DNA from: Platerodrilus igneus
Taxonomy: Eukaryota; Arthropoda; Insecta; Coleoptera; Lycidae
Assembly (NCBI GenBank): GCA_036346225.1
Contig: JARFIW010000942.1
Span: forward strand, 2,005,001 to 2,069,000
Length of the DNA stretch: 64,000 nucleotides
Reading direction: 5' to 3'
Part shown: in pieces, positions 59,584 through 64,000 of the stretch
Layout: each line of letters starts with the position of its first letter
Numbering within the stretch: the first letter of the stretch is position 1
Program-made: the position numbers and the translations under genes
The notes under the pieces: model-generated
What the model was told of the DNA's origin: nothing
The model's database searches: none
Seen by the model: the letters and a program-made list of their open reading frames with translations, nothing else

Positions 59584-61820
59584 CCTTCTTATGCTCCACC
59601 CCTCGCCTTTTTATTTTTAATTATTTAATTTTATTTTTATGTATGAAAATATTTACTTTTTATTCGTGCTTTAGCTACGTTTGGTTGGTTTATAAAACAA
59701 AACTGTGTCAATATGCCTCGACTATTTGAAAACTCGTTCTTCCCAGGGTATCCACCTACTTACCGTGGGTTCAGTGGTATGTAGATGTGCAATGCACCAA
59801 CCAAACAGCACTACCTTCTGTTTTTGTACCTTAGATATTTTACACTTGTATATGCCAAATTTTTATATAAGATCCACATAGCCTTGTGTCAAATTACAAA
59901 ATTTATGACTTTGACGTTATAACACAGTACTCACCTATTTTACACCTCGTCGTCGGCCTTTTTGAAAAACTGGCTCAACAATCTCAATCGCCGTATGCGT
60001 CTTTACAATGCTGGCACTATCACTATGAAAAATCTGCTATCCAGTTTCCAGGTTTCTTTTAATGAATTTTGATGTCCCCAAATCTAAAATAAATATACCC
60101 AAATTTAGAATTTTGACTACCTTTTATATAACTTCCCCTGCTAATTTTCCTGATGTTTATTCTTTGCTCGTATTAATCCTCCTGCTACTCCACTGCTTTC
60201 CTGTTCCAAATTCCCGTTCCAAATTCAATGCTTTCCTCCTAAGTCCACTCTTTCCAATTCACTGCTATCCTCTAGTTACCATTCAATACCATTAATCCTC
60301 CTAATACCATATCCAAATCTATTCCATTAATATTGCCTTCAGTTACTTAAATACCATTCAATGCCTTTCTGCCTTTCTCAATCTCGTTCCAATATCCCAC
60401 TATTTACTACGCCTTTTCCACTGTTACTTTAATCCACCTTACCCGTTTCACTTGTCGTTGCTATTAATTATTCTTACTCTTGCTTATCGATCTTCTTTAT
60501 ATATTAATCAAACTCTTAAACTTTCAAATTCATTTATTAATTCTTAAAATGTTCAAAATTTAGCGCAGTTTACAAAATTACGTCCTACTACCAAAAAATT
60601 TATAAATCGACTTCTTGTTTACTTTTCCTTGGTGATTATTACAATTCAAATATGCCTACTCTTTAATACATTGTATACAAATTCCATCCAATAACATCGT
60701 CCCAACAAGTTCGTGTCACTAATACCTTATACTCTGTCTTTTGCACTTTCCTTTTCATATATAAATGTTCAATCATTGGTCCTTGATATCGCACAACCCT
60801 TCAATCATATTTGACAATACTTTTACTTATAATTTTGATATTACATGTTTGTCCAAAGGTTGATTCTATTAAAATAAATGCCGAAATGTTACACATATAA
60901 ACCTGGATCTGCGTGGTGAATAGTGTAATTTCTACAGACGCTTCCGGTTTCTCGATTTGCAAATGTACGTTCTATGGCTTATTCAACATACAACTCAGTG
61001 TAAATCCTTGAATACTGTGCTTTATCACGTCATCAAGTCATTGTTTTTACGTCTTGGCACTTACATTTTGACTAATATTTCAAATACTTTAACGTTTGTA
61101 AAGTACGGCAAACATAAATTTCTCAGTTACGGGATCAGATATTTGGCTTACTTTATTTGGCATACACTACCTTCAACAAAATAACCTTTAGAACCTTTTA
61201 GCCCCTACTAACATTTCAATATATATAACTACACTCCTACTGCTTCTCCACTGCTGCTATCTGTTGTTTCCAAATAAATTATCTCAGGGTTCTATATTCA
61301 ACAATTTACATTCGATGTTGCCCTGTGTGGGTTCGTTGCGAGCGAAATCTACTAGTTGTCCCCAACAAGGATGCTTACACGCCCTCTCGATTGTACAATC
61401 CTTCACTACACCTGAATCTGCGTGGTCGGTATATTACGTGCAGGTTGTGACGTTACCGCAATACTCAAAACTAAAATGGTTGAAGATTCGCTTACCCTAT
61501 TTATTTGTTCAATGATGCAATTTATCAAAACAAGAATAAGCTTTTACTTTAAATGGAATTTGGTACCTGATATTCGTTCCAACTGATGGCGACTTCCTCG
61601 CCATGATGTTAAATGCTCATGGAATGCCAATTGATGTGAGTAATCTATGGAATAAATATTCTGCTTTAGTCTCATGAAATGTTTTAGAATTGAATTACTA
61701 CTATAACGAAATGTATATAAATAAATGGTGGATACTCCTTTTTATCGTTCCTGTCCCTAGAATACGTTTCACGGTGTTGTGAAAGCTTTCTTAACGGGTT
61801 CCCTTACTGCCAGCTTGTTT
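59584..61820 (-). mobile_element. gypsy-B 5' LTR and/or flanking DNA, boundary unresolved
   Basis: The 5' LTR should begin directly right of the primer binding site on this strand orientation. No second LTR copy exists in the window, so its outer edge cannot be set. The region includes a pyrimidine-rich stretch (60060-60480) and a repeated CCTGAATCTGCGTGGT-type motif (60901 and 61411). I see no other gene here. Confidence 0.45.
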
Positions 61821-63410
61821 TATCAATCAATCAATCAATCAATCAAAAATTTATTGGTGTATCCAAAAGGAAAGGAATTCAGCAAAGCTGATTTTAAATT
61901 CCTCCTAGAAATTAAGAAATATAACAATTATAAATTAACAATATAAGTAATAGGTAAACACAATGTATATATGCCAAACTAAGTAAAATTGATAAATAGA
62001 GGAAAGGATTCCAGCATTTCCTTGATTTCCATCAGCCTAGCTTTGTGATTGCTCATATAGTAAGACATCATATAGCTTCTTGTAAAATTTGTCTTTTGAA
62101 GTTTCATAAAAATTATTTTATATTTGTTATATAATTGTGTAGCCTGTAAGCAAAACAACTCTCATATTTAGCAGTTTTATGCTGCATGATACTGAGGTCA
62201 TTGTTATTTCTTAGATTTAGTAAGTGCATACTAGCTCTTGGTTTCATTATCTCATACAGATAAAGTGGCGACGGGAGGTGATAATAGCATATATGAATGT
62301 AGCTAAAAATAAGGTTGCTCGTCGGTCGAATTTAAGCTTGCAGTACAAGTTATAGAATGGTGTGATATGCTGTCTATAAGGTACGCTATATGCAAATCTG
62401 AAGCATGAATTATGTAAGACTTGTATTCTACGTTTCATTCGGTGCTTTAGATAGCTGTAGTATACTACATTGCAGTAGTCCAGATGGCATAGAATTAGAC
62501 TATTACATATTCTCCACTTTACTTGGGGCTTAGAAATTGTTTATATCTGTATAGGGTGCGCAACTTATAGTAACAAAGTCCGATTTTTTATTTACATGAC
62601 TTTCAAAGTTTAATTGCTTGTCCAATCCTACTCCAAGATATTTAACGGCACTTCCAATGTTAATTGTTGCACCATTCATAGTAAGACTATTTATCTGAGT
62701 TTCTTCTACCCTTGCATAATTTTCTTGAGAACAGATACACAGTGCTTGGTTTTGGAGATGTTGAGAAGTAGTCCATGACGTTGGACCCATCTACTAACAG
62801 CAGTCAGGTTTTTATTTAGTAGATTGATTGCAGAATTTACAGTTAGAGTATTAACGATGTTATAATAATACATCATCTGCATACATGTGGTATCTACAAG
62901 TCGGCGTTAAGACCCTGCGGTAAATCTGCTGTGTAAATCACAAATAACAAAGGTCCAAGGTTTTCCTTGAGGAACACCTTGAGTTACATGTAGCGATTGT
63001 GAGGTTTTATTATTTAGTATGACATTCTGATATCTGCCATTTAAATAGCTAGTGAACCATTCAAGAGTAGTTTTATCAAATCCAAAGTAGTGCAGTTTCG
63101 CAATTAGTAGGTCATGCCGATAATGTCAAATGCCTTACTGAAGTCTAAGAATGGAGATATGTAACCTCTGATTTGTCTGCTGAATGTGATAGATCATTTA
63201 GTACCTTGGTCAATGCAGTAGCTGTGCTGTGCCCGCTTCTAAATCCAGACTGGAGTTCAGGTAGAATGCCACATCTATTAATATGTTCCAACGTTTGTGT
63301 ATATACTATATGCTCAATGACTTTTGACATCACTGGCAGTATACTAATAGGCCGTAAATCGGCAGGTGAGCAGGATAATGGTTTTTTCCCGATAGGTACA
63401 ACGACAGATC
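61821..63410 (-). mobile_element. CR1/jockey-like LINE, 3' part
   Basis: Minus-strand RT remnants: SKVIEHIVYTQTLEHINRCG and GILPELQSGFRSGHSTATAL (63190-63330), a GVPQG box (about 62960), a broken YADDVL box (about 62870) and SRWVQRHGLLLNISKTKH (about 62760-62800). The C-terminal part is RRIQVLHNSCFRFAYSVPYR (about 62380-62435). The 3' end is a short (TGAT)n tail at 61821-61845. It is frameshifted and 5' truncated at about 63410. The clade is inferred from the motifs and the simple-repeat tail. Confidence 0.8.
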
Positions 63411-64000
63411 ATAGGATTTTCCATAGAGGAAAAATCGATAATTGTAAAGTAGTATCGTTTGGTTTGTCGGCAGAAAGGGAAACAATAAGAAATGAGAAAC
63501 AGACAAGTGTAGGGACTGAAGAAGAAGTAATATTTAAGAGTCAGGATAATAGGGAGGATAAGTTTATTGTATGTGAGATAATAGAGATGTTAAGTATAGA
63601 TATAGAAGGGGGAGAGATAGGGATGAAGAGTATTAGGATAGTTAGAAGAAAGACTTGGAGGGTCAAGAAGAGAGTTAGATTTAAATAGGATAGGGATAGA
63701 ATAGGTGTAGATAGAAGAGTAGAAGTAGGTGTTGATAGAAAATAAAACTAGGTATAGGATAAGTATGGGAGATAATTAGGAATAGGTTTAGGATGAGAAT
63801 AAAGAGTAAATATAGGAAGAAAATAAGATCGGTTAAGTATAGATATTTCTTATAAGATTAGTGGCGAGTTAGGAATAGAGTAAGAGTAGGATAGGTATAT
63901 AGGATTAGGTAGGGGGAAGTAAAGTATAGTGAAGATTAGTTAAAAGTTAGGAATAGGATAGGGATATAGGATAGGTGTAAATATTTTTTTGGATTGGAGA
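63411..64000. repeat. Purine-rich low-complexity DNA
   Basis: Dominated by degenerate AGGATAGG and GATAGAAG units on the + strand. The open frame crossing 63173-63688 is antisense LINE plus this purine run and is not a credible gene. Confidence 0.6.

Noticed and set aside
63173..63688. 171-codon + strand frame
   Set aside because: The first half is antisense to the LINE RT and the second half is purine-rich low-complexity DNA.

Overview
This is 64 kb of AT-rich nuclear DNA from an animal, most likely an insect. The evidence is intron-split coding sequence on the + strand, abundant (TA)n/(CA)n/(GA)n simple repeats, and a mobile-element mix typical of arthropods (RTE-like and CR1/jockey-like LINEs, Penelope-like, Ty3/gypsy, Tc1/mariner). 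Nothing in the sequence fixes the order of insect, and there are no prokaryotic features. The one host gene I can name is a GON4L-type gene (GON-4-like; Drosophila homologue muscle wasted). At least nine exons lie on the + strand between 5065 and 36790. Exon joints keep phase, and the spliced protein carries the conserved acidic FIPPDIT / DPEYN block, the DKAVKVSKKELNEL helix, the QQMRQHVQMLTQHFLLTY block and the LIALGLEQF block. The first exons and the PAH/SANT C-terminus were not found. Introns 3, 4 and 6 (11.5, 4.1 and 13.7 kb) are filled with mobile elements; the other introns are 48-115 nt.

Layout. 1-5064: upstream or 5' intron DNA with a TIR element (1265-2745) and a duplicated block containing a 43-bp minisatellite. 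5065-5969: GON4L exons. 5970-17490: intron 3 with an interrupted RTE-like LINE (copy A), a (TA)n-bounded repeat unit (X) and a Tc1/mariner-type element with about 455-bp TIRs. 17628-21713: intron 4, an inverted nest of RTE pieces. 22276-35955: intron 6 with a TIR/MITE candidate, tandem units Y and Z of the same (TA)n-bounded architecture, a tRNA-like arm, a 0.85-kb GA-rich satellite and a complete but decayed RTE insertion (copy B, 30336-34846, flanked by a 10-bp TSD). 35956-36790: more GON4L exons, including a probable 24-nt microexon.

38113-48202: a complete Ty3/gypsy element on the minus strand with 1.88-kb nearly identical LTRs and an AGTT target duplication. 48639-48928: an orphan, GC-richer possible terminal exon with a polyA signal on the minus strand. 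49210-49917: a decayed mariner. 49963-55180: a Penelope-like composite with one inverted and two direct copies of its terminal segment. 55182-57380: another (TA)n-bounded unit (W). 57381-58475: a truncated Tc1/mariner-type element. 58476-about 61820: the 5' end of a second gypsy-like element on the minus strand, with coiled-coil gag and a lysine-tRNA-type primer binding site. 61821-63410: a CR1/jockey-like LINE on the minus strand. 63411-64000: purine-rich low-complexity DNA.

The best candidate for something undescribed is the set of about 2-kb, (TA)n-bounded, promoter-carrying units X, Y, Z and W. Units Y, Z and W end in a small minisatellite (CACAGCA ... GCCCAATTCGTGGG). One member, Y, carries a near-perfect 190-bp-arm hairpin whose loop is flipped relative to its sister copy X. 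All assignments come from reading the sequence by eye; no database search or alignment was run.
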